Positions 20,890 to 32,920 of a stretch of 64,000 nucleotides of DNA are shown here, one piece after another. A program made the translations under genes and the position numbers. The DNA is from Mortierella alpina (lineage: Eukaryota > Mortierellomycota > Mortierellomycetes > Mortierellales > Mortierellaceae), in contig JANATF010000020.1 in the NCBI GenBank assembly GCA_029449245.1, forward strand, positions 186,001 through 250,000. The letters run 5' to 3'. The notes below the pieces were generated by a model. That model saw nothing but the letters and a program-made list of their open reading frames with translations. It ran no database searches and was not told the DNA's origin. Within the stretch, counting starts at the first letter, position 1. Every line of letters begins with the position of its first letter.

Positions 20890-21681
20890 ATGTTGAAGCG
20901 CGCACACAAGGAACTGGCCAAGAATGCCATCTATTCCGAGGTCATGCCTACGGGTGAGGACGACCTTGCAGAGCTCGAGGCATTGGCCACCTTCTCAGAC
21001 TCTGGATCAGATTCAGACTCTTCAGACGACGACGACAATGATCTCGACAGTGAAGAGGATGCCGAACTAGAGTCCTATATCCAAAAGTACGAGGGCGCAG
21101 CCAAGGAGGAGCAAGGATCAGACAAGGATGATGATGAGGACAAGGAAGAAAGCTCATCAGACGAGGAAGAAGAGGAGGCAGAGGAAGAAGGAGAGACCCA
21201 CTTCCGCTGCAAGATCTGCCCTAGGAAAGTTCTCAAGAACGAGACCATGGTCAAGGTCCATCTCGACGGTCACAAACACAAGGTCAACCTGAAGCTGTAC
21301 AAGAAGGCACTCAAGGACGAGCGAAGCAAGGAGCATATTGAGAACCTCAAGGCAAAGAATCTGAAGAAGAAGGAAAAGTCGCTCAAGAAGAAGGAAGAAC
21401 GCAAGCAGGCACAGAAACAAAAGCTCAAGGAGAAGAAGAAGAGGCAATGGGAGAAGAAGATGGCCGCTGCTGCTGCAGCGAATGGATCAGTAACACCAAC
21501 CACAGAGAAGGCAGGCAAGAGCGAGAAGGTTGCTACTCTCAACGCAGTCAAGGCACCAGCAACGAAAACACCAGCAGCGCCATCAACAAAGACCAAGGAG
21601 ATCAAGGACAAGAAGGTGGAGCAGAAGAACGGCACCAAATCTAAACCTCCAGCAAAGAAGCAAAGGACCACCAAAGCATAA
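20890..21681 (+). CDS. Acidic/basic nucleolar-type protein with one C2H2-like finger
   Basis: A 263-residue intronless gene. Residues 1-30 form a conserved-looking leader ('LKRAHKELAKNAIYSEVM'). Residues 35-98 are a strongly acidic Asp/Glu/Ser tract with many casein-kinase-2-like SD/SE sites. Residues 100-125 hold a single C-x2-C...H-x3-H zinc finger beginning 'FRCKICPRK'. Residues 125-200 are a highly charged Lys-rich helix likely to be a coiled coil, and the tail is Lys/Ala/Pro-rich with a 'PPAKKQR'-type nuclear signal. This arrangement is typical of fungal nucleolar or ribosome-biogenesis proteins and resembles several uncharacterised C2H2 nucleolar proteins; a specific orthologue is not claimed. 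It is divergent from FAM32A. Confidence 0.7.
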   Translation: MLKRAHKELAKNAIYSEVMPTGEDDLAELEALATFSDSGSDSDSSDDDDNDLDSEEDAELESYIQKYEGAAKEEQGSDKDDDEDKEESSSDEEEEEAEEEGETHFRCKICPRKVLKNETMVKVHLDGHKHKVNLKLYKKALKDERSKEHIENLKAKNLKKKEKSLKKKEERKQAQKQKLKEKKKRQWEKKMAAAAAANGSVTPTTEKAGKSEKVATLNAVKAPATKTPAAPSTKTKEIKDKKVEQKNGTKSKPPAKKQRTTKA

Positions 21682-22019
21682 GAGAGGTATTTCCCCCCCC
21701 CCCCCCAAAGAAGACATCCATCAAAGCGTGTATAATACATATCTGCAGCATCAACCCCGTGTGTCCACAGCGTTGGCAAGGTCTAAACGTCGCGTTTGCG
21801 TGTATCGGAAGAGATGTGCTTTCAGACACCGTTATACCCTTTCGTGTGTTTCCGACCAATTTTTGGATGCTGCAGTGACAGCGAACGGATATAATAGCGT
21901 GATTCTGCGCAGGTCTTTGCTCATCTCCTTGTCTCCATCCTTCCCACGAGCACCCTCAATCTCTCCCTCTGCATTCTTGACGCAAGGCTACAGTTCAGAC
22001 AACACACCATACTCGCATC
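21682..22019. other. Intergenic, 338 bases, with C14 tract
   Basis: Both flanking genes run on the plus strand, so this holds a terminator and the promoter of the short-chain dehydrogenase. A run of 14 C lies at about 21,693-21,706, directly after the upstream stop. Nothing else is seen. Confidence 0.5.
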
Positions 22020-23082
22020 ATGACCCATCCAACCCTTATCATCACCGGTGCATCCCGCGGCATCGGTAAGAGCATCACTCTTTTGGCCATCCAGAACTTC
22101 AACGCCAACGTCATTGGTGTCGCACGTTCCCACGAGGCTCTGCAGCAGCTGTCGCAACAGATCGAAACAGAACTCAACCTCAAGGATCGCTTCAAATATG
22201 TGGTCGGAGACGTGACTGAGGAGTCGACTGCCGAGCACGCCGTCGCCCTCGCCCAAAAGTCCTGGGGTGGTTCTATCGATGGCCTTGTTTTAAACGCTGG
22301 GTAATGCAGCAACGGCATGTTTCCGCTGCATCGTAAACATAGGCGCGCTCAAGGACTGATATTCTAACCTTGGATACTTTCAACCCCAATAGAGTGCTCG
22401 ATCCGCTAGGAACCATTGCCAGCACCTCTGTCAAGGACTGGAAGCAGTATGTGTTCACCATCCATCATCATTTTCATGCAGAGGATTCCCACGATCGACT
22501 ACTTTTTTAACCATTCAGCAATCGATCCCCCAAATAATCTTGTAGAGCCTTTGATGTGAACTTTTTCTCGATCGTTACCTTGGTCCAGCATGCTCTGCCG
22601 GCTTTGAGACAGTCCAAGGGACGCGTCCTCTTGGTCAGCTCGGGCGCTGCTGTCAATGCCTATCATGGATGGGGAGCTTACTGCACGTAAGTACTTTTAG
22701 AACCCGACGCAAGCACACTGTTAACGTTACATGTGTGTGAATGCGCGTAGTAACCTCGTGCCTTTTGTCATCCTATAGATCCAAGGCAGCACTCAAGATG
22801 TTTGGAGAGAACCTTGCCAAGGAGGAGGCGGATCTGACAGTGGTCTCAGTCCGCCCTGGAGTCGTTGATACCGAGATGCAGGTTCTTATCCGTGAGAAGG
22901 GCAAGGACGGTATGGTGCCTGAGCAGCATGCTCGCTTCGTTGAACTCAAGACCTCCAACGCCTTACTGCATCCGGATCAGCCTGGCCATGTTATTGCTAG
23001 CCTGGCGGTCAAGGCCCCCAAGTCTATCAGCGGGCAGTTCTTTTCATGGGACGACGAGTCATTGCAGGCCCATCGCAAGTAG
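22020..23082 (+). CDS. Short-chain dehydrogenase/reductase
   Basis: Four exons (22020-22300, 22393-22446, 22546-22686, 22779-23082) join in phase to give 259 residues. The Rossmann motif TGASRGIG is at residues 9-16, the 'LNAG' motif at about 91-94, the catalytic serine in 'LLVSSGAA' and the YxxxK pair at 157-161 (YCTSK). The C-terminal half keeps 'SVRPGVVDTEMQ', typical of the sepiapterin-reductase-like/YIR035C-type classical SDR group. It should use NADP(H) to reduce a carbonyl in the cytosol; the substrate is not predictable. Length, active-site residues and splice sites all look intact. Confidence 0.92.
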
Positions 23083-23810
23083 CGAGGAGCATTAAATATT
23101 GATGAATCATAAGTGGTGAGCGAGCCGATGTCCTCTGTAGTAAATCCTAAAGGGCTGCACATGCAAATCTGTGTACTTGAATGTGATATTATAGCCCTTG
23201 ATCCATGACTATCAGATCTGACCATTGATTCGAGCTGGGCGTAGAACGATTGATGGCACACTATTATACACACCAGAGAATACTGTAGTCATTTGGGTTG
23301 AGTACAAGCAAATCGAGACGCCGTATGCTTATGAATCTCGCAGAGTGGCCGGAAGATTATGTCTGGAGATGTGTGCTTAAGAACCGTGGCACAACGCCCC
23401 GGCATAGCCCTGGTCAGTGCAAACAAGATAGCAGGCAGTGGCCAAGACCTGTAAAACTTTAGTAGGAGATCGGGGGTATGGGGCTAGAACATTAAAACAA
23501 ACAACAATTAGTAAGCGGAGCGGCGAGTGTCCTCCCACACATGGTAGCATTGAGTCGTAGCACTAACGAAGGTTTCACAGGGGCTCGAAACTTCCGCGTA
23601 AATATCTTCCCCCAAGGTGCTTAATAATCAAGCGCGCCATTGAAGGTTCGCAGACGCCACTTGACGACACGACCTCCTTTGTATAAAAAGGAAAAGCGTT
23701 CTCACGATGTTTATCACCACAGTCCATCCAGAGCAACGCAAAGCACAGCACAGCAAAAAGACACTCGCCTTTTCTCAGATCCTTCCAAGATACACAAAAC
23801 ACATCTCACA
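23083..23810. other. Intergenic, 728 bases
   Basis: The region lies between two plus-strand genes. The right end includes a TATA-like 'tataaaaagg' at about 23,683, roughly 130 bases before the glutathione-transferase ATG. No gene is supported here. Confidence 0.5.
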
Positions 23811-24637
23811 ATGGCCACTACTCTCCCCACCCCAACTCACGCTGACACCCAGGTGCTCAGCAAGGCAGTTCAATCCAAGGACTCGACTTACAAGTACCTC
23901 TATTTTGGACTCCACGGTCGTGGCGAACTCACACGGACCCTTCTCAAATATGGAGGTGCCAAATTTGAAGAATTGACAGCCGTAAGTCCCTTTTGCAGTT
24001 TGCGTTCCCACGCTCATGTACAGCGAGCCGTCTACTAAAAGGTTTCCTTGGATCCCATCATGCTTAGGACTGGCCTGCTCAAAAGTCTCAGGTTCCATTC
24101 AAGTGCCTCCCAGTTGTCTATGAGACTACAGCGGACGGCACTGTGCTCGAGCTCGCAGAGTCGCAGGCCATTGAGCGCTATCTGTCCAAGAAGTTCAACC
24201 TCTTGGGACAGAATGATTATGAGAACTACCTGGTCGATCGGTACGTCTCTTCGACGGACTCCGCTTCCCAGACGTTTAGCGTCAAGATCATACAGGGCCC
24301 CGCAGAGAATCGTGTCGAGGAGGCCAACAAGTACTATGCCGAGGTCCTTCCCCAGTTCATTGCTATCCACGAAGAGCATCTCAAGAAGAACGGAAGCAAC
24401 GGTCATTACGTCGGAAGCCAGTTTACACTTGCAGATATCAAGACCGCCGGCTTTATTGACCGTCTTCTTCTCTTGAGACCTCAAGGCACTAACGAGGTTC
24501 CCTTCTCTGCTGCGAACTCGCCCAACTTGTGGAAGTTGCGCGAGACCGTGAATGGTCACCCCAACATTGCCGCCTGGAAGAGCTCCCCAAGACACCAGGA
24601 ACTGGATGCTGCCACCAAGGGCTTCTTCAAGTTTTAG
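23811..24637 (+). CDS. Glutathione S-transferase, sigma/GST_N_3-like
   Basis: Two exons (23811-23981 and 24068-24637) give 246 residues. The N-terminal thioredoxin-like half has 'YLYFGLHGRGELTRTLL' (residues 29-45), with the Tyr expected to activate glutathione, then 'VPFKCLPVVYE' with the cis-Pro and 'LELAESQAIERYLSKKF', the glutathione-binding Ser block. The all-helical C-terminal half includes 'FTLADIKTAGFIDRL'. These are features of sigma-type and related fungal soluble transferases that conjugate glutathione to electrophiles. The frame stays open across a possible GT at 24240, so no extra intron is assumed. A TATA-like box lies about 130 bases upstream. Confidence 0.92.
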
Positions 24638-26398
24638 AAGAAAAAAAATATGGAGAAACGGGTCGCTGGGTGTAGTGTCCAAGTGTAAAGAGCTGAATAA
24701 AGGCAACCCGACCTGCATCAATGCAACCACCAAAGCGTCGTCGCAGTTTCAAAGGCGTACCTGAAATAGCCGTCGTCAGTCTCTCAAGCGACGGTAGAAC
24801 ATGCGCTATTTGTCGTGCACTGCTAGAGCAATCTCACGCCTCTGAGTAAGCAGCCCGACCACGATCAACTCAGCAGGCCTAAAGCACAGTGTCCAGCTAT
24901 CGTCACCCTCAAGAAGAAAACTGAGACGGATTGTAAAGCTGCCACGCTCGCTGCCACAGATAAACAACTCCCAATGTGTCTTCTGCATCCACTACCTCGT
25001 CAATAAGAGAAGCAGATGGCATTGGATTTCAGGACCGGCATCCGATATACCTTACGGAATGGGCATTCCTTTACGGCAAGAAAAAACGAAGACTGCTGGA
25101 AGTCAAAGCGAGCTTTGCGAGAGTTATGGGTGTCCCAGCAGTCAAGGCCATAGCTTTAATTCACACCCTCGCCTGCCTGTGTTCGGTTCCACTTTTCACA
25201 ACCAGAGTTTTTATACATATCTTAGTAGTCATCCGCTTGCGCCATCGAATTATTGCCAGTTAGACCATTGTGACCAAATCGAGTGCGATGCTGGTGCCAT
25301 AGATCGTAGCGGGATGTATGGCCCCAAGCCCAACACGGCTCAATTGACATCCCGTTTTTAAAAAGCGATGATGGAAAAGGTATCTCGTGAGGCGATTAGT
25401 ATGAGGTTTATTTGCAGCAAGTGCCAAAAGACTATGTACAAATGGGAGACCGTGGCAAGCGCTCATAATGCAGCGTGGAAAGTATGGGACTGGGACTCAT
25501 TATTGGTGGTGTGGTGTGGTGTGGTGTGGTGGATATCTTTAAAAAAAGAAATAGGGTAGCGAGCTCCATGAAAGTCAAGGTGATAAAAGTCCATGTCCAG
25601 GTCGTCTTCGTTTTCATTAGCGTCATAGAAAGATATGTACAGCTGGGTCATCAGGCGTCGCGCATAAAACGAGACGTGAAGAGGCGGGCGAGTGGCATGT
25701 GTCCAGTCGGGTGTGCACGACAGAGGCTGGTAGATCATATCGCGTGAGGCATCAAAAGGAGCAGGTGCCAAGGCGATAATGCTGGATCTGAGGAAGCCAT
25801 TGTCCAAGATGCTAGGTTTTTTTTTTGTTTTTGTTTTTGTGTTGTTGAGGTGGGTCGCCAAACTGCTCTCGTTTCTTTCTTAAAAGTCGTTACTGGTGTC
25901 GTTGCAGTGGTCGTTAGTCGTCAAGAGTAGTGAGGGGTCGTGGCAGGGTCGTTTCATACCGGGACTGGATTTGCTGCATGGCTTGCTGAAAAATGATGTC
26001 CTGTTGAGGTCTGGTTAAACCGAACGGAGGAGCCCAACGCTGAAATGACACAGAGTAAAAGAAATGAAAGAAGAAAAAGTAGAAAGTGGTATAGAAGAGG
26101 AAGAAGAAGGTTGCTCAAGACATCGAGGTGCTTATACGAGTCCCCTTTAACATCGTTAGCACCCAGGGAGATAAAAAGTGCGATGCCTCAGCAACAGTGG
26201 AGGAAGAAAACAGGGGATATGGAGATTAAGAGGAAATTGGCAAACAATACAAAAAGGAAAAAAAAAAAAAAACGAGGCGATGTCCTTGGTCCGTGCGCGT
26301 AGCAGGTCGTCTTCGCCATGGCTGAAAAGGCGAGTCGACATGGAGCAAGCAAGCGTTGCAGGAGGGGGCGAGGGCCAACGAATGAATCGGCAATGGAT
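24638..26398. other. Intergenic, 1.8 kb, with a decayed reading frame and simple repeats
   Basis: This holds the 3' regions of the transferase (plus) and CDC24 (minus). A pair of minus-strand frames between about 24806 and 25045 could be one small gene broken by a frameshift (see findings). A GTGGT repeat lies at 25505-25531 and a T/GTTTTT run near 25,820. The frames at 25463-25861 show no domain. No intact gene is supported. Confidence 0.4.
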
Positions 26399-29300
26399 TT
26401 AGCTGACGTGCAAGTTCATGACACCACCTGCAATGCAGCTCTCGAAGGCCAGAGAGATGTCGTCGTCATCCTTGATGATGATGTAATCATTGTCCTCGTC
26501 CTTGTAGCGGAGACGCAAGGGTTGGGCCTCAACACGGCGACTTCCGCAGAGACGAATCTTTTTCTCGACGCGCTCATTGAGCTCGCAGTATCCAATCTGT
26601 GTGGGCACGACAATTAGATACGAATCCTCCTGGAAGTTGACCTTGATCTTGAGCTGAGGCACCCCATTCACATTCAAGTTGCTGCTCGACGGCTGCTGGC
26701 GCAGCGTGCGGGGTCCATCAGGTCGGGGAGAAGCGTGGCACGAGGGAATGGCGGGCACGGCTGGGATCGAAGGATATGTGCTGTTGGGGTAAGGTGTTGT
26801 GGGCGAGCTTGGTCCGCTCGTGGTCGAGGGCTTGCGGTGATGCGATGGCATCTCGGGTACGCTAGTCCAGGATGGACCGCCCGCAGCGTGGATGTTGGGG
26901 CTGCTCTGCGCGCGGACACGAAGGGGTCCAGGAATGGGCGGCACGGGGGGCGTTGCTGCTGGTGTAGCGTTGTACGAGTATCCCGCAGATGCATTCCTGA
27001 CCAGCGGCTGACCAGGGCCATTGTCGTCGGACGACATGAACTTTGACATGGTATCGTTCATAGGCGAGTGGCCATCACCGTTGCTACGCCTTTGCCAAGT
27101 TCCACTACCTCCTGAGCCGCGGGGGTTCGAGACGGTTGGGGAGGCAGGGTAGGAGGAAGGCGGCGAGTAAGGGTATTCGCCAGGAGAGACCACACCCATG
27201 GCAGTGCTTGAATTGCTCGAGGTGCGAGGCAATGGTGGTAGAGACATGCCAGGAACCGCGCCCTTGTTATTTCCATTGGCGCTGCCGTTCGCGCCGCCGT
27301 GGGAGGTGTATGTTCCGGTCTTTGCATTCCAAACGCCAGCAGGAGGCACCGAGCCGTCCTCGGTCTTTGCCCGCGGACGAGAACCCAGCATGGGAGGCTG
27401 AGGAGCGAGGCCGAACGGCAGAGAGTGGCTACGGTGACCACGAGGTTCGTCGTAGGCGTCGTCGTCCTCGCCTTCCACATCATCCTCTACATAGTCATCG
27501 TCGTCTCGGAAGAATGAGGACTGGGTGTCGTGCGAGATGGTCGAGGGGTCGATGTAGTTGTGAGAGACAAAGTCGGAGCGGCCGATGCTGGCCTCTGCCA
27601 CGAGCTTCTCCAGGACGTTGAACCACTTTTTGAGCTGGTCCTCTGTTCGGCAGCGTAGCTCGAACTCCTCTGCATCCACATTCCAGACGACATGGAGGAC
27701 ATACGATCCAGCGGTGTTCTCCGGTCTGATCCCTTTGATGTTGCTGATGTAGATGCGTCCGTTAAGGTGCAGAGTCGGCTTGGGTTTAGCACCTCGGATC
27801 AATGGCCTGGATGGCTTTTTGCGGCTCACGATGCTCTGGCAGCACACCAAGATCTTTTCGAAAAGATAGACCTCCAGTGCCTTGTCAGGGGACCCACGCG
27901 GGTTCAGCAGCGTGTCGTGAAGAAGCAGCGCGCCGAAATCCGACACCAGCTCGCCATCCTTCCATGCGACCTTGTGCTGCAGGGCCTGGGCGGTTGCATG
28001 GTTCTCCTGCCTGCGATTGGTTTCGTTGATGCTCTCGGCCACGCGCTTGATCGCCGCCATTCCTTGGAGGAGGTCGCAGTAGTAAGGGTGCTCTTCGTTC
28101 GTCAGCTTGATGAGTTCATGCATGAAAAGTGGATATTTGCAGATACGCTGCACTGGCTTGATCAGGTTGGAGTTGACACCATGCTGGGCATCGATGAGGT
28201 GGTTCCATTTCTACAAACCAGCGATGTACAAGATATATGAGAATGTGACAGTTCGGCTGTCTGACATACGAGTGGGGCACTCCAGTCATTTTTACCTGTA
28301 GCTTCTCATATTCCTGCACGACCAAAGCACTGGCATCCTTGACGTTGGCGCAGAAGGGTTCGTACACGGCAAAGGCTTCCTCGTGCTGAAGAAAGACCTG
28401 GCCAAAATTCTGATCCTGAGGAGCGCAGGCGGCGTTGGTCTCGATGGCGATCAGGAAGCGGCGCTGAAAGTCGACGAGGGCGTTGAGGTTGCCAAAGATG
28501 AGGTGGATGGTCTCGGGCGAGACTACGGTAGGCCCGCTCTGCAGGGCGCGCATGTAGTTCTGAAGGTTCTCCAGGTCCTGGACGTAGCTGCGTTCAGTCT
28601 CCAGGATCTCGTTGACGACCTTGGCGCGGTTGTCGGTGGGTCTGGCTGGGTCTGAATTGCGCTTGGAGCGTTTGGCGCGGAGCAGACCCTGAGCCTCCAT
28701 GCGATCGAGGACCATGCTGACTGTGCGGATGACCTAGATGCAATGGCATGGATGAGAAGAGGGAGGGGCAATGAGAGATGTGGATGAGTGACATGGAAGG
28801 AATGAAGCTTGGTGAAGGTGAAAGAGAGGGTGCGTTGTGTGTGCTTGTGCATGTTCACGGGAGAGGAAAGTGAACAGCGGCTGTTGAGGGCCACCGAGTT
28901 TATGCGTCGGAATTTAGGGCAGCAGACACACGCGCGCGTGCTGAGGTTGATCCCGTCTGTGCTCAACGCGCGCACCCTCTGCAGATGATAAAATGGTGAG
29001 GACAGTCAAAGAACAAACACGCAAACAAGCAGCAACAGCTAAAAGCAAAAACGAGGGGATGAACGCGAAAGAGTCGCCAAGAGTCGTGCGTTTATGATTT
29101 ATGAGGATGGAGGGTGGAGGATGGAGGAGGGGGTAGCAGCAGTGGGGTAGGGGGCTGGAGGAGGGCAACGCGAAGAGATCCATAGAGAGTCAGAGCGACA
29201 GAGGGAGACAGAGAACGAGGCAGAGAGAGAACGCGACATACAGACAGACTGACAGACAAGGAGAGAATGGGGGGGACAGAACACAAAATCGAGGGGCAGA

Positions 29301-30904
29301 GAGGCATGGACTGGGAAGACGGAGGGCTGGACCCGCCTGTGTCCCCATCATGCGCTTGGGAAACGACCCACTCGGGAGAGGGAGCAATAAGGTAATGAGC
29401 ACTGGGCAGCACTTTTAGCCATGCGCAAAGCAATGCGTCCATGCCTTGCTGCCCTTGTCCGCGCCACTCCCGTGCCACGCCACGCCACGCCGCCCATGCC
29501 ATGCGCACATCCCCTCGATAAGATGGGCAGCAGCAGCAGCAGAGATGTGCAGGTGCATAACGGCCGGGAATCAATTTACTCCTCCCAATCAATTAATCAC
29601 GAAGGCCCGGGTCCAAAGAGCAAAAGCATGAGCGAGCAAGAGAACGGGAGACAGAGCGACAGAGAGACAGAGGCAGAGTGTGTTTGAATGAGGAGAGAGA
29701 TATGGACAGAGACGTACTGTTCCCAGTCTGCGCGTCCGTATCCCTATCCCACATTCCCATTCGGCCGCTCCCTCTTTTCTCTCCTCTGGATTCAGTAACG
29801 CGAACAAGACACATGCCTTCCTCACCTAGAAGAACTCCATACTCTCCTTTGGACACCTGCCTCGCCTATCTCAGTCCACTCCACCACAGTCCACACACAG
29901 CCTCTTGCCCAACTCTTCTCAGAGACGACCCCCTTCCTCACATGAGCACAATTTGCCTGCTTTTTTCATTTTTCTCTTGCATGTGGGGAGGCAGACGTGA
30001 ACAGACGCGCACTACTCTCCCTCTTTGAGATCGCGTATTTTCTTTTTTTTTCTTTTTCAAAAAAAAAAGGATTGTATCACAAGGCGTTGTAACGGGATGC
30101 GATTGAGGGGATGAGGCACATAGACATGATCGCGCAGGAGCTCCATGCGGATGAATGCCAGTGGATGAAAAGGTGGACGTGCACTTGTTTGGATGGATCA
30201 ATAAAGCCAAGGAGAATAGGGACAATGCAAAACAGGAAACAACGTGCTACGGGGCATCTGCAGCGAACCGGGCCCTCGCAGCACGGAGCTGTCGAGTGTC
30301 GATGGAATGTATCTCTGTGTGCAAGGAAAACACATGTGCAAGACGATGAAAATAACGTAGATCGGGCATTGTGGCAAAGTAGTGAGAAGGCATTAAAAAA
30401 AAAGAGTTTGATATGAGCGCCATGGTGCAGGCAGAGTGGAAGGGGGCGGGGAAGGCCTACCTTGACAAATCCATTGGTGTCATCCTGGTACAGTTCAGAG
30501 ATCGTAAAGAGGTCGTCGTCCTTGAAATGAAGCTCCTGCAGACAAGAGACAAGAAAGTGAAAGACTGTGGCCTTGCACGCATTGATGTTGGTGATGCTGG
30601 CGTCCAGGTTGTTGACCTTCAAGGGTTGTTTGGGTCGCAGACCGTTGAAGATGCATGCTAGGGGAGCGCCCAGGCGAAAGAGGATCCAGAGCTGCGAGAC
30701 GGGGTCGTTGGGGCTCGAGGAAGAAGGGGACCCCGCCTGGATGTTTTTGACGAGCTCTGGGTCGAGGTACTGCTCAAAGTCGGGCACGCCTGCAAGTCTG
30801 TCAATCAGGTTGAGGCAGGACTGGTACAGGGAGACGACAGAGTTCCCTCTGCTGAGCGGAGGCGGCGCTGGGTGCAGATCCACGAACGCGGGCGAGTGAG
30901 GCAT
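26399..30904 (-). CDS. CDC24: Cdc24-type RhoGEF (CH-DH-PH-PB1)
   Basis: Three exons (30461-30904, 28296-28733, 26399-28210) join in phase to give 897 residues. Order of domains: a Cdc24 calponin-like region (residues 20-165), the DH exchange domain (about 183-350, from 'RAKVVNEILETERSYV' to 'KPVQRICKYPLF'), a PH domain (about 385-510), a long Ser/Pro/Gly-rich linker and a C-terminal PB1 domain (about 810-897) with the acidic OPCA motif 'YKDEDNDYIIIKDDDD'. Cdc24 loads GTP on Cdc42 and drives polarised growth; its PB1 domain pairs with the scaffold Bem1. Intron 1 is 1,727 bases and interrupts the conserved 'LYQDDTNGFVK/VIRTVSMVLDR' segment exactly, so no coding sequence is missing. Intron 2 is 85 bases. 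The start is the first ATG after an A/G-rich leader. Confidence 0.95.
28734..30460 (-). other. 1.7-kb intron of CDC24
   Basis: This is by far the longest intron in the window. On the plus strand it contains G-rich blocks (about 29,104-29,165), GA-rich blocks (29,180-29,265), a CT-rich run (29,735-29,790) and an A/T homopolymer tract (30,030-30,072). No frame within it has a recognisable domain. Donor GTAGGC and acceptor CATCTAG are in register for the protein. Confidence 0.75.
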
Positions 30905-32920
30905 AGCGTGCGTTCAGGTGGAGGGGGTCGCAGGGAGGAGCTATGGGTGAAGATGGGCACGCTCGCGAGGGAAGGGCGGGTGAGGGTTGCAGCAATAGTC
31001 TTGTATAGTCCTTATCTATAGTGTATATGGGTCTGAGAGGGGTTGAGGGGATCTTAGGACTGGTAAGCAAAGAGAAGGAAAGAGAGAAGCAAAAAGAGAG
31101 CGAGAGCGAGAAAAAGAGAATAGGAGGGGGAAAGAATAAAGGGAACAGGAGGGGGACACCCAAAGGGAGAAAAAGGACAGCTGCGTGCGGGCGCTGTGTT
31201 CTTGGGCTGAGCCAAGCTGGTCTATGCGCTAGGACGACGGGTTGCGCGAATTGATGGTGGACTGTACTGTAGCAAGGCACTTGCGTGTTTGGATCATTGT
31301 ATGGCCCGCTGGGACCAGATGCATGAATGTAGTATACACAGGCACTGAGCACAAGTGCGGTTGCTGGTGGCATCGGGCGCAACGTATACAGGGCGTGTTT
31401 ACGAGCACAGAGGTATCCGTATGCACGTTGCGTGTGCGGGTAACTGTGCTCTCCTTCCATCGCGCAGCGCCGGGGGGGTGTCTGTTTACCTAGATATATT
31501 CGCTCACGATCCAGTTGTTCTGTCGGGGTGCTTGGCTGGTTGCCGACAATCTTTTTACGCTACTGTAGAGCACTCTCTCAAGGGCAGGTGAAGGAGCGTT
31601 CAAGAGATGGAGTGCTGCTGAATGAACAAGGGGATGATGGAGAAGAGCGAATGCAGGCTTTCATTCACTTTGGCCTCGAGAACGCGGCGGATTGTCCTCT
31701 CACAAAAGAAAAGCGCATACAAAAAGGTTCCACGAAACAAAAGGGGGCAGGTACCCTTGGCGCTATAATTGCCGCAATATTCAGTCTCCATCTGCGCTCT
31801 TTACGGATCTCTACATCGACATATATGGCCCTCGGCACCATCCACGACTGGCGGGCCTGTCCGGTGGCACCTTCCCAGCGCACTACTCACGCTAGAACCC
31901 TGAACCACCCCTATCCCTCGCACACTCGCGCGCTATTAATAATACGACATAGGAAAGGGACCCCTCGAGCGTCAGGATGGGAGCAGCTAGAGCAATTAGG
32001 ATCGAATCCAAATGGTTTGGACCGATGAGTGTGGGTGTATATTTGTATTATGTGTGTGCCTGTGTGAGTGTGCGTGCGTGTGTGTGTGTGTGTGTGTGTG
32101 TGTCAAGGGGGTGAAGTTTGATTGACTTGTCAGATCCTGTTTGTGTCCAAGGAAATCTCTGGCAGCCTGACAGACACAGAGAAATCTTAGAGGGCCACAT
32201 TATCAAAAAAACGAGGACCATGGATGAATAAAGCAAGAGAAGAGGCCGATGAGAGCAACGCGAGGCAAGAGAAGAACGCAAAGCGAGCGAGAGAGCGAGA
32301 GAGAGAGATAGAGAGACAGAGAGAAGAAAAAAAAAAGGAGGGAGTCGCTCAGGGAGTTGCTCAGGGGGGAAGCATGGGAGTGACAGGAGGAGGTGGGGAA
32401 AAGGTGCACAAAGACGCGCACGGAGCCAATTTCGACAGACAAAGTTGGGAACAGACAACAAAGCAAACTGCTGCCCTGCTTTTGCAGGATCCTGTGTCCA
32501 TCGGCATTAAGCCATTGTAGGACGACGAGCACAGGGCACTCCCACCGTCCTTGCACGAGCACACATTCAGGTACCCAGTTCATTCTCGCCGACACCGAGC
32601 AGCCCGATACCAAGGCCGCGCACGGTTCAGCCTGCAGAGGGCCATTGGCATTTATGCAGCCGAGCAGACTGGCACAACAATGCAAAATGCTCTGCAGGGA
32701 TACCGTCGTTGCCCCGGGCCGTTTTTCTGGGGTACGCGCGCCCTGAGGAATGCCAGTACTCTCTCAGCGCGAGGCGATCTGCCCATCGAACGCGCATGTG
32801 CACTCTGCCGCATTCGTCCAAGCCACAGTGCGCCTCGCCGTCCTGAGTTTCCAGCAATGCAGATGCGTCTCTGCAGAGAATCCCCCTCTTCTCTCCCTGC
32901 GTGCATCTCCATCCATCGAC
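30905..32920. other. Divergent intergenic region, 2.0 kb
   Basis: This separates CDC24 (minus) from the YbaK-type gene (plus). A GA-rich leader (31,070-31,140) precedes CDC24. A (TG)n microsatellite lies at about 32,077-32,103 and a GA-rich block at 32,285-32,340. Several frames of 60-170 codons exist but none carries a motif. Confidence 0.45.
32077..32103. repeat. (TG)n microsatellite
   Basis: About 13 uninterrupted TG units, preceded by degenerate TG/CG steps. It lies in the shared upstream region of CDC24 and the YbaK-type gene. Confidence 0.9.

Noticed and set aside
30801-31460. 219-codon minus-strand frame over the CDC24 start
   Set aside because: It overlaps the Cdc24 coding exon in another frame and is low complexity (Pro/Ser/Leu/Phe).
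31998-32018. 'ggatcgaatcc' resembling a tRNA B-box
   Set aside because: No A-box at the right distance and the flanking stem does not pair.
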